Positions 34,306 to 44,513 of a stretch of 59,436 bases of DNA are shown piece after piece. Source of the stretch: J084 sp964471405. Lineage in GTDB: Bacteria > Pseudomonadota > Alphaproteobacteria > Sphingomonadales > Rhodothalassiaceae. The notes below the pieces were generated by a model, which searched no databases, was not told the DNA's origin, and saw nothing but the letters and a program-made list of their open reading frames with translations. The translations under genes and the position numbers were made by a program. Location: the NCBI GenBank assembly GCA_964471405.1, contig CAYYGH010000008.1, positions 1 to 59,436 on the forward strand, read 5' to 3'. Every line of letters starts with the position of its first letter. Within the stretch, counting starts at the first letter, position 1.

Positions 34306-34335
34306 CTGGCGGGCGTTGGCCCCGGAAGCGGGCGG

Positions 34336-35025
34336 CTAGCGGGCGGCGATGCGGGCGACGACAGGCAGATGGTCGCTCGCAAGGAGGGTATCCCGATCCT
34401 CCGGTCGCCAGGCCGTGATCAGGCGGAATTCCGGGCTCACCTGCACGCGGTCGATCGGGATGCGGGCATAGGGTGCGCGAAAGCTGGGCAGGCGCGTCGC
34501 ATCGGGCGCAAGACGGGCCAGCAGGCGCTGGGTGCGGGCCGTCAGCTTCCAGCTGTTGTAATCACCACAGATCACATAGGGAGGGCGCCAGCCGGCCAGG
34601 TGAGGCAGCAGCCGCCTGAGCTGCGCGCGGCGATGGATCGCCGTCAATCCCAGATGCATGTTGATCAGGGTGAAGGGGCCGGCAGGACCATCCAGCTCGG
34701 CAATGATGGCGCCACGCGGCAGTTCCAGCGGAACGGTCAGATCCACCACCGCGGAGCGGCGCACGGCCAGCGTGGTCAGGACGGCATTGCCGAAATGGGC
34801 ATGGGCATGGTGCTTGGTGGGACCTTCGATGCAGGTCATCCCCAGCTCCCGGGCATAGAAGGCGAACTGGTTGAAATGACGCTCGCCACGGTGATGCCAG
34901 CCCACCTCCTGCAACGCGATCACGGCGGCCTCGCAGCGCCTGAGGACACGCACAATGCGTTCGGGATCGAACCGCCGGTCAATACCGACCGCGCTGTGGA
35001 TATTGTAGGTGACGACGTTGAACAT
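34336..35025 (-). CDS. Endonuclease/exonuclease/phosphatase family protein
   Basis: The 229-residue metal-dependent phosphodiesterase fold has all core motifs: TYNIHS at the start, ALQEVG with the metal-binding Glu, NMHLGL, ICGDYNSW, IDRVQV and the terminal ASDHLPVVA His motif. Members cleave DNA, phosphoinositides or other phosphodiesters; the substrate here is unknown. The start at 35025 follows GGAAGGG. The open frame continues 37 codons upstream without a leader. There is no signal peptide, so it is probably cytosolic. Confidence 0.87.
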   Translation of the reverse strand: MFNVVTYNIHSAVGIDRRFDPERIVRVLRRCEAAVIALQEVGWHHRGERHFNQFAFYARELGMTCIEGPTKHHAHAHFGNAVLTTLAVRRSAVVDLTVPLELPRGAIIAELDGPAGPFTLINMHLGLTAIHRRAQLRRLLPHLAGWRPPYVICGDYNSWKLTARTQRLLARLAPDATRLPSFRAPYARIPIDRVQVSPEFRLITAWRPEDRDTLLASDHLPVVARIAAR

Positions 35026-35210
35026 CTGCCCTTCCGGCCGTGGAGCATCATCCCGCACAAGGCTGCACCGCAACCGCCTCAGACCGGCGGCCATCCGCCA
35101 TGTGGCGGATGCGGCGGCCGATTGCAACCGCAGCACTCTTCAAGATCCCGTCTTTTCGGACCTGCAAGGCGATCGCGCCGCCCCGGACCGGCCGGAGACG
35201 ACCGACGGCA

Positions 35211-38200
35211 TCAGCCGGGGGCGTCCGGCGGTCTCTTCGATCCGTCTTCAGGAGGCGGCGACTTGCCGTCCCGGCGACGTGCAGGCTCGTCCACCGCATC
35301 GGGAAGCCTGCCCTTGCCGCCTTCGAACGGCTTTCGCAGAATGCCCGGCATGAACAGCGTCATGGGGTTGACCGTGATTTTGGGGCTGCGGATGTCGCCG
35401 CGCATCGTGTAGCGCACCGCCAGCAGGCCGCCTCCCTTTCCTCCGGAAAACAGGCCGCCGATGAGCGGAATCCTGCCCAGCAGCGCGTTCAATGCATAGG
35501 CCGGCACCATGATGCCGTTGATCGCCACCTGTCCGCTGGTGCGATCAACTTCGCCGGCAAAGGTGAGGCCCAGTCGCGTTCCCCGCGCGCGGCCATCGTC
35601 GATCTCGATCCGGGGGCCCTTGAGGTGAAAGGGAATCTCGACACGATCGAAATGCACACCGTTCTCGCCCACGAAGGCATCAAGACCGCTTTCCCGTCCC
35701 TTTTCCACCACGGACACGAGCGCCGAGCGCCGGACGATCGTCACATCGGCAACAACGGCCTTTCCCGTCATCTCCAGCTGCTGCCGGGCGACCGGTGAGA
35801 GCGCGGCCGTCAGGGTCAGTTCCCCGCCTTGCGCATTTTCGAAAAGGCCGAACCCCAAGGCGAAGCGACCGGCATCACGCGCCCGCAGGGAAAGCTGGCG
35901 GCAGTTGCAGGCGGCCGCGTGAGTCAGGGAAACGGTAAGCGGATGGGCGTGTTCATCCTGAACACCCAGTCTCAGGGCGGCCAGCCCGTGCCGATCCCAG
36001 TTTCCGGTTGCTTCCAGTCCCGCAAATTGCACCTTGTTGAGAGCGATGATCCGGGCGACCTGCGCCTGCAGGCGGAGCGGGCCGATCTTTCCTCCCTCTG
36101 GCAGGGTGCCGCGGGTGATACGCTCCAGCATCGGCCTGGCATCAAGACGCCTGCCGGTGATGGAAAGGGTCGGCGTCTTTTCCTGATGCAGGAACGAGAC
36201 GGCCAGATCGTTTTCCCCCAATCGCAGAGGGGAAAGGGCGAGCCGGTCGATGGCAACGGCACCGTCCGCCCGCCGGTGCCAAGAGAGCATGCCCTTTATC
36301 AGATCAGCGCCGCTGGCATAGCGCAGATCCACGATGCGCCAGGCCGCGGCGCCGTCCTGTGCAGCGGCCACCAGCCGGAACGAGAGCTCGGCCTTGCGCT
36401 CCTTCGGCTTCCGGTAGCCGACCCAGTCTGCCGCCACCTCCGTCTCCTCCAGATCGAAGGAAAACCGGGCCTTGCTCAAGGCAAATCCGCGGCCCGTGAT
36501 CCGGCCGTTCCAGCGGGCATGGCCGGCCAGTTTCAGCGGCCCCGTCTTCAGCCAGCCGGCGCGGGCGAAATCAATGCGCCCGTCGGCGAGCTGGAAATGG
36601 CTGCCCGGGGCGCCGGATGCGGGATGGAACTGCTCCCGCCACTTCAGATCCGCCGCCAGGCCGGGGGCCATCAGCCGGCCGGTCACGGTCATCCCCGTCT
36701 CGTCAACCGCGATCGAAAGACTGTCGGCGCGCAGTGCCGGGATTCCGAGCACCCCGAAACCGGCCAGGCGGAAATCCGTCACCCTGCCATCCACCGCAAA
36801 ACCGACATCAGCGAGGGTGACGTTCCTGCGCAAGGGGATGAGGAGACGGGCGCGGGCTGTGGCCCGGCCGTTCACACGGGCCGGATCCAGCCCGAAGCGG
36901 CCGGGAAATCCGAGAGGCTTGCGGTCGAGCGCCGCCAGCAGATCGCGGAGCGGGCCGGCCGTGCGCAGCGCAATCTCGGCGCGGGCCTGATGTTTCCTGT
37001 CAATGTCGTGAAGGGTGATGACGGTGCCGCCCACCTGCTGATCCCCGATGCGGCCCCGGGTGAGCGCAAGCCGCAGCCGCCTGTGCGTGAGATGCCCGCT
37101 TCCTTCTGCCGCCACAAGCGGCGGCAATTCTCCAAGATAGTGGACCTTCAGCCCGTTGAAGGCGAAGTCCAGCGTGAAGGCGTTCTCGGGCAGCACGCCG
37201 CTTTCAAAGGCTGTCGGCGAGAGCACGAATGCCAGGCGGCCGTCTGTCAGCTCTCCCTCGGCAATATGGCCGGTAATCCATCGCCGGGCGCCCCGTCCCA
37301 CGGCTGCCGGCCAGTAGTGCTGGAGAGATGCAACCGTGATGCGATCGAAACCGCCGGAAAGCTTCAGGCTCGGTGGTCGGCCGGCCGTCGGCAGAACGAG
37401 AGCACCCGTCATGACGAAATCGGTGCCGCCAAAGCGCGCTCTAAAGGATTCCAGACGGACCCGCCCGGCCTCTTCGTCAAGGGCGAGGGCGAATGCCAGC
37501 TCATCAACCGCCACAGGCTGCGGATAGAAGGGGGGCAGTCGCAGCCGGCCCGCCCCGAAACGCGCCGCAAGCTCCGCCGTTTCGATCCGGCCGTCGGCCG
37601 CCGCCGTCATGCTGGCGGTCAGATCGAGCGGCATGGCAATACCGTTCAGCCCGGCCCCGGAGGGGAGGGCGCGGGCCAGTCTTGAGAAGGAGATGCCAGC
37701 CAGTTCCAGATGCATCCTCCGCCGCCCGTCGCGGTCCAGCACGCTGTCCAGCTTGAGCCGTCCGAGGGGACCATCGGCGTCCCGTGCCGCACCGGCTATG
37801 GTCAGCGTCTGGGAGCGGCCGCTGCGCGCATAGATGATCTCGGAATCGGGCAACCGCCAGCTGAGACCCAGCCTGTCCTCGACCAGACTGAGATCCACAT
37901 GAGGCAGGGTCAGACGTTCGACCGTGCCGAGCGAGGACGGCGCATTCCATCTGGTCGCCACGCGCGCGAAGATGCGCATCGCCTCGCGCAGCATGCGGCC
38001 GGCGGCGCGGGTCCGCCCCGGTTCGATCAGGAGCAGACCGCGCAGCTTCCTGCCGACCCGCTCCGCCGACCAGCGCCAGACTACGGCCACCTTGCCGGCC
38101 TCCACCGCCCTGGGAACGAGTTTGCCGGCAAGCAGGGGCCAGAGGGCGACGGTCAGGTGACAGCGGGGAACGGCCAAGGACAGACGATCGCGCCGCTCGC

Positions 38201-38486
38201 GCACGGCAATGTCCGAAAGCACGAGGGCCACGGTGCCCCGCGCCGGTTCGATCGCGATGCTGGCGGCATCGAACGCCACCTGCCAGTCGGGAGCACTTTC
38301 CGCCAGTTCGGCCAGGATTTGCGCCCGCAACCAGTCGGGAATCTGCCAGGGGGCCAGACTGAGCCGCACCAGCGCCACAAACAGAGCAAGCGCCGTCAGC
38401 CCCGCAACAGGCAGCAGCACGCGACGGATCGCAAATCCGGTCCAGCGCCGCAGAAGGGGGCGCAGGGGGCGTCGTGCATGCTTCAT
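35211..38486 (-). CDS. Large AsmA/DUF3971-family membrane-anchored protein (YhdP-like)
   Basis: The 1091-residue protein has a basic N terminus, one membrane helix (VLLPVAGLTALALFVALVRL, residues about 22-41) and a very long beta-rich periplasmic body typical of AsmA/TamB-like proteins. The C-terminal region IRSPKITVNPMTLFMPGILRKPF matches the AsmA-like C-terminal domain. A Pro/Lys/Arg-rich tail ends it. Relatives form tube-like bridges that move phospholipids to the outer membrane. The start at 38486 has GGGAG upstream; an ATG 48 bases upstream is possible. It is divergent from glnE. Confidence 0.85.
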   Translation of the reverse strand: MKHARRPLRPLLRRWTGFAIRRVLLPVAGLTALALFVALVRLSLAPWQIPDWLRAQILAELAESAPDWQVAFDAASIAIEPARGTVALVLSDIAVRERRDRLSLAVPRCHLTVALWPLLAGKLVPRAVEAGKVAVVWRWSAERVGRKLRGLLLIEPGRTRAAGRMLREAMRIFARVATRWNAPSSLGTVERLTLPHVDLSLVEDRLGLSWRLPDSEIIYARSGRSQTLTIAGAARDADGPLGRLKLDSVLDRDGRRRMHLELAGISFSRLARALPSGAGLNGIAMPLDLTASMTAAADGRIETAELAARFGAGRLRLPPFYPQPVAVDELAFALALDEEAGRVRLESFRARFGGTDFVMTGALVLPTAGRPPSLKLSGGFDRITVASLQHYWPAAVGRGARRWITGHIAEGELTDGRLAFVLSPTAFESGVLPENAFTLDFAFNGLKVHYLGELPPLVAAEGSGHLTHRRLRLALTRGRIGDQQVGGTVITLHDIDRKHQARAEIALRTAGPLRDLLAALDRKPLGFPGRFGLDPARVNGRATARARLLIPLRRNVTLADVGFAVDGRVTDFRLAGFGVLGIPALRADSLSIAVDETGMTVTGRLMAPGLAADLKWREQFHPASGAPGSHFQLADGRIDFARAGWLKTGPLKLAGHARWNGRITGRGFALSKARFSFDLEETEVAADWVGYRKPKERKAELSFRLVAAAQDGAAAWRIVDLRYASGADLIKGMLSWHRRADGAVAIDRLALSPLRLGENDLAVSFLHQEKTPTLSITGRRLDARPMLERITRGTLPEGGKIGPLRLQAQVARIIALNKVQFAGLEATGNWDRHGLAALRLGVQDEHAHPLTVSLTHAAACNCRQLSLRARDAGRFALGFGLFENAQGGELTLTAALSPVARQQLEMTGKAVVADVTIVRRSALVSVVEKGRESGLDAFVGENGVHFDRVEIPFHLKGPRIEIDDGRARGTRLGLTFAGEVDRTSGQVAINGIMVPAYALNALLGRIPLIGGLFSGGKGGGLLAVRYTMRGDIRSPKITVNPMTLFMPGILRKPFEGGKGRLPDAVDEPARRRDGKSPPPEDGSKRPPDAPG

Positions 38487-38606
38487 CCCGGCCGCTGCTC
38501 CCGTCGCGCTTTTCCTGACGCTCCGCCCGGCCATGCGATGATGCTTGACATGGGCGGGTTGCCGCCTCTTGCTAGGGCCGTGACCGTCATCCACCGCAAG
38601 TCGCAC

Positions 38607-41534
38607 ATGATCATGCCTGCATCCTGGACGCCGCGCCCGATCGCCCTGCCTTTTGACAAAGCCGCCGCCGATCGCGCCGTGGAGGAATGGGCTGCCGCTT
38701 CTTCTTCCTTGCCTGCAGAGGGCGAAAGCGCAAGAGCCCTCATTGCCGCGCTCGCCGGCAACAGTCCCCATCTGGCCAGACTGCTGCGCCGCATGCCCGC
38801 ATACTTCGGCGAGATCGTGGCAGAAGGGCCGGATGTCGTTCGGGACAGGCTTTTCGCCGCCTGCGAGGCGCAGTGGCCGGCGATCACCTCGGAATCGGAG
38901 CTCATGCGGGCTCTGCGCGAGGCCAAGGCGAAGGTCGCGCTGCTGACGGCGGCAGCCGATGTCGGCGGAGCCTGGGATCTGGAAGCCGTGACCGCATGCC
39001 TGACGCATTTTGCCGATCTGTCCGTCCGGCATGCGCTGAACTTTCTGCTTCGGCAGGCCGCGGAGCGTGGCGAGCTGGATTTGCCGGATCCCCGGGACGA
39101 TCCGGGCAGGGGAGCCGGAATCTTCATCCTCGGCCTCGGCAAGCTCGGGGGCGGTGAACTGAACTATTCCAGCGATATCGATATCGTCGCGCTCTATGAT
39201 GAGGAGCGGATCGCCTATCGCGGCCGGCATTCACCGCAGGAATGGGCGGTGGCCACGACACGCAGGCTCGTGCGCATTCTCGAACAGCATACGGCCGACG
39301 GCTATGTCTGGCGTGTCGATCTGCGCCTGCGTCCGGATCCCGGAGCCACCCCGATTGCCCTGTCCGTCGGAGCGGCCGAGACATATTATCAGTCTCTTGC
39401 GCTCAACTGGGAGCGGGCAGCGATGATCAAGGCCCGTCCCATTGCCGGCGACCGGGAGGCCGCCGATTCCTATCTCAATCTTCTCAAGCCCTTCGTGTGG
39501 CGCCGCAGCCTGGACTTCGCCGCCATCGAGGACATTCACGCCATCCGCAACCAGATCGTGCGCCACTATGAGCAGCAGGGGCGCCGTCTGGCCGGATTCG
39601 ATGTCAAGCTCGGCGAAGGAGGGATCCGGGAGATCGAGTTCTTCGTCCAGATCCAGCAGCTCATTCATGGGGGGCGCGATCCGCGGCTGCGCGAGCGGGC
39701 GACGCTCGCCGCCCTTCAGCGCCTGGTGGAGACGGGCCGCACGGACGCGACAGTCGCAGCCGAGATGGAGGCGGCCTACCGCTTCCTGCGCCTGCTCGAA
39801 CACCGGCTGCAGATGGTCGAGGATCGCCAGACCCATCGCCTGCCGGAAAGTGAAGAAGGCTTGCGCCATATTGCCTTTTTTGCGGGGTTCGGTCACGAGC
39901 CCGACCCTGTGGCGGCACTTGCGGCAACGCTCGGCCGTCACACGGCCCGGGTGACCCATCACTACGATCATTTCCTGCCGCCCCTTGGCCGATCCGCCCA
40001 GATCGACGAACAGGCGCTCCTTGCCCTTTTCCGCAGCCTGGGCGGGACGGAAGAGGAATCCGAATCCTTTCGCCGCATTCTGGAGAACTGGCGACGCGGC
40101 CGCTACCGCGCCTTGCGCAGCGATCGGGCGCGGCGCATTCTCGCCCGTCTGCTGCCCGAGCTGATGCGGGCCTTTGCCGGCTTTGGTGACATCATGCACG
40201 CCCTGGCCCGCTTCGATGCCTTCCTGAAGGCTCTTCCCGCAGGGGTAAGCTTCCTGTCCCTGCTTGAGAGCAATCGTCCCTTCCTTGATCTCATAGCCAG
40301 AATCCTCACGATTTCCCCCTTGCTGGCCGATCTGCTGGCACGGCACCCCAGCCGGATCGACGCGCTGCTTGATCCCGATTTTTTCGTGCCCGTCAGCGAG
40401 GGAGAGGACTGGCAGCATCAGATCAGGGACCGCCTTGCCGAGGCCCGGGAGTATGAGGAAGCTCTTGATCTGGCCCGCATTCTGGCTGCCGAGACGCGTT
40501 TTCGCATAGGGGTGCAGCTGCTTGAGGGCCTGATCAGCCCCGCGCAGGCGGCCGCCGCGCTTACCCGCCTTGCCGATACGCTGATCACCAGCCTGTTTCC
40601 TGCGGTCGAACGGGAATATGCCCGTCGCTATGGCCGCTTTCCGGCAGGCGAGCTTCTCGTGCTGGCGCTTGGCAAATACGGCGGCGAGGAACTGGGATTC
40701 GGCTCCGATCTCGATATCGTGCTGCTTTATCGCAGCGCGGACAGGCACGCCGAATCCACCGGCCCCCGCCGGGTGGGCGCCAGCCGCTATTTCAGCGGTC
40801 TCGGCCAGAATCTTCTTACCGCCCTTTCCGTGCCGACGGCCGAAGGCCCCCTGTTCGAGGTGGATACGCGACTGCGACCATCGGGACGCGCGGGCCCGCT
40901 CGTGGTCTCGCTGGCAACCTTTCGAGACTATCATGAACATGCCGCCTGGACGTTCGAGCACATGGCGCTCACGCGGGCGCGGGTCGTGGTCGGCTCACCG
41001 CAAGGACGCCGGGAGGTGGCGGACGTCGTCTCCGCCATTCTCGCCCGGCCGCGGCCCGCGGAGACGGTGCTTCGGGCGGTTGCCGACATGCGCGAGCGGA
41101 TCCGGGCCGAATTTCCCGGCAGGAGCGCACTCGACATCAAGTATGCCCGCGGCGGGATCGTCGATGTGGAATTCATCGTTCAGTATCTGCTGCTCAAGGA
41201 AATCCCGGTCCATGGCCGCCAGGCCTTCGGTCACCATCTCGCCGATGCCATTGCGGGTCTGGCCCGGATCGGCAGCCTTACGGCCGAGGAAGCGGCCATT
41301 CTGGCAGATGCCCATCGCTTCTTCCTGGCCGTTCAAATGTGGCTGCGGTTGACCGCCGGGCCGGAAATCCCGGATCCCGAGACGCTGGCGCCCGAGACGG
41401 CGTCCTGGATGGCACGACGGCTCGATTTTCCCGATTTTGCGGCCGTCATGGCCGCCCTGGAGGAAAAGCGGGCGGCTGTCGAGGAGCTGTATACCCGCAT
41501 CATCGCCGCACCGGCCGCCAAGCTCACGGGTTGA
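38607..41534 (+). CDS. glnE: Glutamine synthetase adenylyltransferase/deadenylylase
   Basis: GlnE adds AMP to glutamine synthetase and removes it, according to PII signalling, to match nitrogen supply. The 975-residue protein has two nucleotidyltransferase domains. The deadenylylating one has LGLGKLGGGELNYSSDIDIVALYDEE near residue 175, and the adenylylating one has LALGKYGGEELGFGSDLDIVLLYRS near residue 685. Helical GlnD/PII-binding regions lie between. The start is uncertain: 38607, 38613 and upstream ATGs at 38538 and 38541 lack a good leader. Confidence 0.95.
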   Translation: MIMPASWTPRPIALPFDKAAADRAVEEWAAASSSLPAEGESARALIAALAGNSPHLARLLRRMPAYFGEIVAEGPDVVRDRLFAACEAQWPAITSESELMRALREAKAKVALLTAAADVGGAWDLEAVTACLTHFADLSVRHALNFLLRQAAERGELDLPDPRDDPGRGAGIFILGLGKLGGGELNYSSDIDIVALYDEERIAYRGRHSPQEWAVATTRRLVRILEQHTADGYVWRVDLRLRPDPGATPIALSVGAAETYYQSLALNWERAAMIKARPIAGDREAADSYLNLLKPFVWRRSLDFAAIEDIHAIRNQIVRHYEQQGRRLAGFDVKLGEGGIREIEFFVQIQQLIHGGRDPRLRERATLAALQRLVETGRTDATVAAEMEAAYRFLRLLEHRLQMVEDRQTHRLPESEEGLRHIAFFAGFGHEPDPVAALAATLGRHTARVTHHYDHFLPPLGRSAQIDEQALLALFRSLGGTEEESESFRRILENWRRGRYRALRSDRARRILARLLPELMRAFAGFGDIMHALARFDAFLKALPAGVSFLSLLESNRPFLDLIARILTISPLLADLLARHPSRIDALLDPDFFVPVSEGEDWQHQIRDRLAEAREYEEALDLARILAAETRFRIGVQLLEGLISPAQAAAALTRLADTLITSLFPAVEREYARRYGRFPAGELLVLALGKYGGEELGFGSDLDIVLLYRSADRHAESTGPRRVGASRYFSGLGQNLLTALSVPTAEGPLFEVDTRLRPSGRAGPLVVSLATFRDYHEHAAWTFEHMALTRARVVVGSPQGRREVADVVSAILARPRPAETVLRAVADMRERIRAEFPGRSALDIKYARGGIVDVEFIVQYLLLKEIPVHGRQAFGHHLADAIAGLARIGSLTAEEAAILADAHRFFLAVQMWLRLTAGPEIPDPETLAPETASWMARRLDFPDFAAVMAALEEKRAAVEELYTRIIAAPAAKLTG

Positions 41535-41679
41535 GACGGGGCCGTGACAGGCCCGCCTGCCGGCTGCCGGGCGGCCGGAAGCAAGGCATCTTGCTCTTGC
41601 CCCCATCCCCCCGCGGCGGCTATCCACGGCCGGCTGAAGACGGGTATCGATCGGTGCCGGCCAGGACGAGGAGAAGACC

Positions 41680-42156
41680 ATGAGCGAGCATGTTCTCAAG
41701 GAAGGCGACGTGGCTCCCGATTTCTCGCTTCCCAGCGATACGGGAGAGACGGTGCGGCTGTCCGACCTGCGTGGCCGCAAGGTCGTGCTCTATTTCTATC
41801 CGAAGGACCTCACGCCCGGCTGCAGTCAGGAGGCTCAGGACTTTTCGGCCCTCCTTGGAGAGTTCGAGGCGACGGATACGGTGGTTTTCGGGATCTCCCG
41901 GGATCCCGTGGCCCGTCACGCCAGGTTTCGCGAGAAGCTGGGGCTGACGGTCCCATTGCTTTCCGATGAGGACGGCTCGGTCTGCAATGCCTACGGTGTC
42001 TGGAAGGAGAAGAAGAATTACGGGCGCACCTATTGGGGAATCGAACGCAGCACGTTTCTGATCGATCGTGAGGGGCGCATCGCCCGGATCTGGCGGCGAG
42101 TGCGCGTGAAGGGCCATGCCGCCGCGGTGCTCGAGGCGGCACGCGCATTGCCGTGA
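41680..42156 (+). CDS. bcp: Peroxiredoxin, Bcp/PrxQ type
   Basis: The 158-residue thioredoxin-fold peroxidase reduces hydroperoxides. The peroxidatic cysteine is C48 in DLTPGCSQEAQDF. The usual resolving cysteine five residues later (TPGCTxxAC) is missing and replaced by Gln. A second cysteine, near residue 103 in GSVCNAYGVW, may serve or the enzyme may be 1-Cys. RSTFLIDREGRIARIW closes the fold. It lies after glnE and overlaps the DUF455 gene by four bases. Confidence 0.92.
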   Translation: MSEHVLKEGDVAPDFSLPSDTGETVRLSDLRGRKVVLYFYPKDLTPGCSQEAQDFSALLGEFEATDTVVFGISRDPVARHARFREKLGLTVPLLSDEDGSVCNAYGVWKEKKNYGRTYWGIERSTFLIDREGRIARIWRRVRVKGHAAAVLEAARALP

Positions 42157-42968
42157 GCGGGTACGGGCCTATTGCCGCGGCCGCACCCGATGTCGGGACC
42201 GCAGCGGTTGCGGTGCTCACGGCCGGGACATGCGAGCGGAAGGTCGCCTGCGCCCGTCAGCTGGCCGCGGGCTGGCAGAGCGGCGCACTGACATGGGCAT
42301 TCGCGGCCGAGGTGCCGGAAGAACCGGCGCGGCCTGACCGTCCCCTGCTTCTGCCGCCGGCCCGAATGCCGAAGCGGCGGCGAGCCGGAAGCCGGAAGAC
42401 CCGCATCGCGCTGCTCCATGCCGTTGCCCACATCGAATTCAACGCCATCGATCTGGCGGCCGACATCATCGCCCGCTTCGGCCGGGACATGCCCCGGGCC
42501 TTCATCGACGACTGGGCCAGCATTGCCGGCGAGGAAGCCGAGCATTTTCTGCTGGTCCGCAGACGCCTGCAGGCGCTGGGTGCCGACTATGGCGACCTGC
42601 CGGCGCATGACGGGCTCTGGCAGGCGGCCCGCGAGACGGCGGATGACCTGCTGGCACGACTCGTGGTGGTGCCGCTGACGCTGGAGGCCCGCGGGCTGGA
42701 CGTCACGCCGGGCATGCGGGACCGCCTGGCGGCCGCCGGCGATGAGGAAAGCGCCGCCGTCCTCGCACGCATCCTTGAAGACGAGGTGGGCCATGTCGCC
42801 GCCGGCCGGCGATGGTTCATGCATCTGTGCGCGGAACGGCAATGCGATCCCGTTGCGACCTATCGCAGGCTGCTGGCCACCCGCTTTCATGGCCGTCTCA
42901 AGCCGCCGTTCAATGCCGCGGCGCGTGCCGCTGCCGGCCTGCCGGAGGCCTTCTATCTGGAGGCGTGA
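42153..42968 (+). CDS. DUF455 ferritin-like protein
   Basis: The 271-residue protein begins with GTG inside the bcp stop (GTGA), so translation is coupled. It is a helical bundle with metal-ligand motifs of the ferritin-like DUF455 family: LLHAVAHIEFNAIDLAADI, IAGEEAEHFLLV and ARILEDEVGHVAAGRRWF, each supplying Glu and His. In this family the di-metal site is assumed to be redox active, but the reaction is not settled. Its pairing with a peroxiredoxin suggests an oxidative-stress context, which is inference. Confidence 0.88.
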   Translation: MSGYGPIAAAAPDVGTAAVAVLTAGTCERKVACARQLAAGWQSGALTWAFAAEVPEEPARPDRPLLLPPARMPKRRRAGSRKTRIALLHAVAHIEFNAIDLAADIIARFGRDMPRAFIDDWASIAGEEAEHFLLVRRRLQALGADYGDLPAHDGLWQAARETADDLLARLVVVPLTLEARGLDVTPGMRDRLAAAGDEESAAVLARILEDEVGHVAAGRRWFMHLCAERQCDPVATYRRLLATRFHGRLKPPFNAAARAAAGLPEAFYLEA

Positions 42969-43184
42969 GCGTCATTCCCGGCTGCGGGTGCAGGCCGGGT
43001 GGCGGTCATCGGATGAGGCCCTTTGCCTGCAATTTGGCGGCAAATTCGCCCGAAATCGGGGCGTCCGGCGTGTCTTGCACCTTGATTTTTGCGGTGCATT
43101 TCAGCTTTATGTGCCGTCAACCAAGAGTGGATGGCCGCCGCCTGCCGAAAGGCGCGAGCGGGCAGATGGGAGGAGCGTACCGCC

Positions 43185-44513
43185 GTGAGGCCGTGGATCC
43201 GTCAGGTCAGCGATGCCTGTCGCGCGCGCTATCGGCGTCTCTTCCCCGAGCGCCAGATTTTTCTGCGCGCAAGTGGACGGGTGCGTTTCCTGCGCCTGAA
43301 ACCCGGCCTGCAGGCGACCATTGCGGCGCTGCTCGTGCTGCTGCTGGGCTGGCTTGCCTATGCCAGCGTGGTGGCCGTCATCGGCAATCCGGCCGAGCGG
43401 GCCGAAGCCAGGAAGGCCCGCTATCTGGCCCGGGAGCTGGATCTGCTGACAAGGGAGGTCGAGCGCCTGCAAGAGGAGGGGATGACCCGGCTTGAGCGCC
43501 TGGAAGCCTCGCAGCGGGTGCTGGAGGCCGCCATCGGCAAACAGACCGGCCGGCCGGCTGCGGAGGCGGCCGAGGGTGATGGGAATTCCGCCTCTGCATC
43601 TTCCGGAGAACCGGCGCGACCGGCGAGCCCGTCGTCTGCTGAAGAAACCGGAAACGGAGCAGGAGCCGAGAAGGTCAGTCTGCTTGCCCGTCGCACGGAT
43701 CAGCTCATCACGCGTCTGGAGATCCTGCAGAAACGCAGCACGCGTCTGGCCGCCATTCTGGAGCAACGGGAAGAGAAACGGCTTGCCCGGGCGCGCACCC
43801 TCTTTGCGGCACTCGAACTTGCGCAGCCGCTGGCCGCCGTCGAGGAGGAGCCGGAAGAAGGGCGGGCCGTGGGCGGGCCCTATGCGCCTCCGCAGCTGCT
43901 GCGGCGGGAGGGCGGCGGCGAGCTGCATGTCCTGCCATTCTCCGAGAGCACCTTCCCGGAAGGAGATGATGGCTTTCTTCTGCCGGCCGCCCGTCGTCTG
44001 CTGGCCAAGTTGGCCGAGGCGCATCGTGTCCACAGCCTTCTGCTCAGCCTGCCAAGCACCGAACCGGCGGACAACTACTACATTTCCTCCCGTTTCGGGG
44101 TCCGGCGGGATCCGTTCCGCAAGACGCGCAGCATGCACTATGGCCTGGACCTTGCGGGCTGGCGGGGCGAGCCGGTGCGGGCCGTGGCGGCCGGCCGGGT
44201 CGTGCATGCCGGCCGGGCGCCGGCCTACGGGCTGATGGTGGAGATCGATCACGGCAATGGCTATCACACCCGCTATGGCCACATGATGCGGGTTCTGGTA
44301 AGAAAGGGGCAGCCGGTTACCCCTGGCATGCGGATCGGGTTGATCGGCAGCACGGGGCGCTCGACCGGCACGCATTTGCACTGGGAGGTCTGGCAGAACG
44401 GGCGGCCGGTTGACCCCTTGCCCTTTCTGAAGGCGACAGGTGATGTTCGGAAACTCCAGAAACTCTTCGCGGAAACGGCAGCAGATGGCAAGGGAACCGC
44501 AGGCAGGGGCTGA
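43185..44513 (+). CDS. M23-family murein endopeptidase, membrane-anchored
   Basis: The 442-residue protein has a cytosolic basic N terminus and one membrane helix (TIAALLVLLLGWLAYASVVAVI, residues about 44-66). A coiled-coil region follows (residues 75-110 and 165-215), then a C-terminal M23 peptidase domain. Zinc ligands are visible in MHYGLDLAG, HTRYGHM and THLHWEVWQ. It would cut peptidoglycan cross-links in the periplasm. It starts with GTG after GGGAGGAG. Its end overlaps the bactofilin start, as in other bactofilin-peptidase pairs. Confidence 0.92.
   Translation: MRPWIRQVSDACRARYRRLFPERQIFLRASGRVRFLRLKPGLQATIAALLVLLLGWLAYASVVAVIGNPAERAEARKARYLARELDLLTREVERLQEEGMTRLERLEASQRVLEAAIGKQTGRPAAEAAEGDGNSASASSGEPARPASPSSAEETGNGAGAEKVSLLARRTDQLITRLEILQKRSTRLAAILEQREEKRLARARTLFAALELAQPLAAVEEEPEEGRAVGGPYAPPQLLRREGGGELHVLPFSESTFPEGDDGFLLPAARRLLAKLAEAHRVHSLLLSLPSTEPADNYYISSRFGVRRDPFRKTRSMHYGLDLAGWRGEPVRAVAAGRVVHAGRAPAYGLMVEIDHGNGYHTRYGHMMRVLVRKGQPVTPGMRIGLIGSTGRSTGTHLHWEVWQNGRPVDPLPFLKATGDVRKLQKLFAETAADGKGTAGRG

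Noticed and set aside
37710..38606. Upstream extension of the glnE frame
   Set aside because: Antisense to the AsmA-like gene, with no start signal; GlnE homology begins near 38607.
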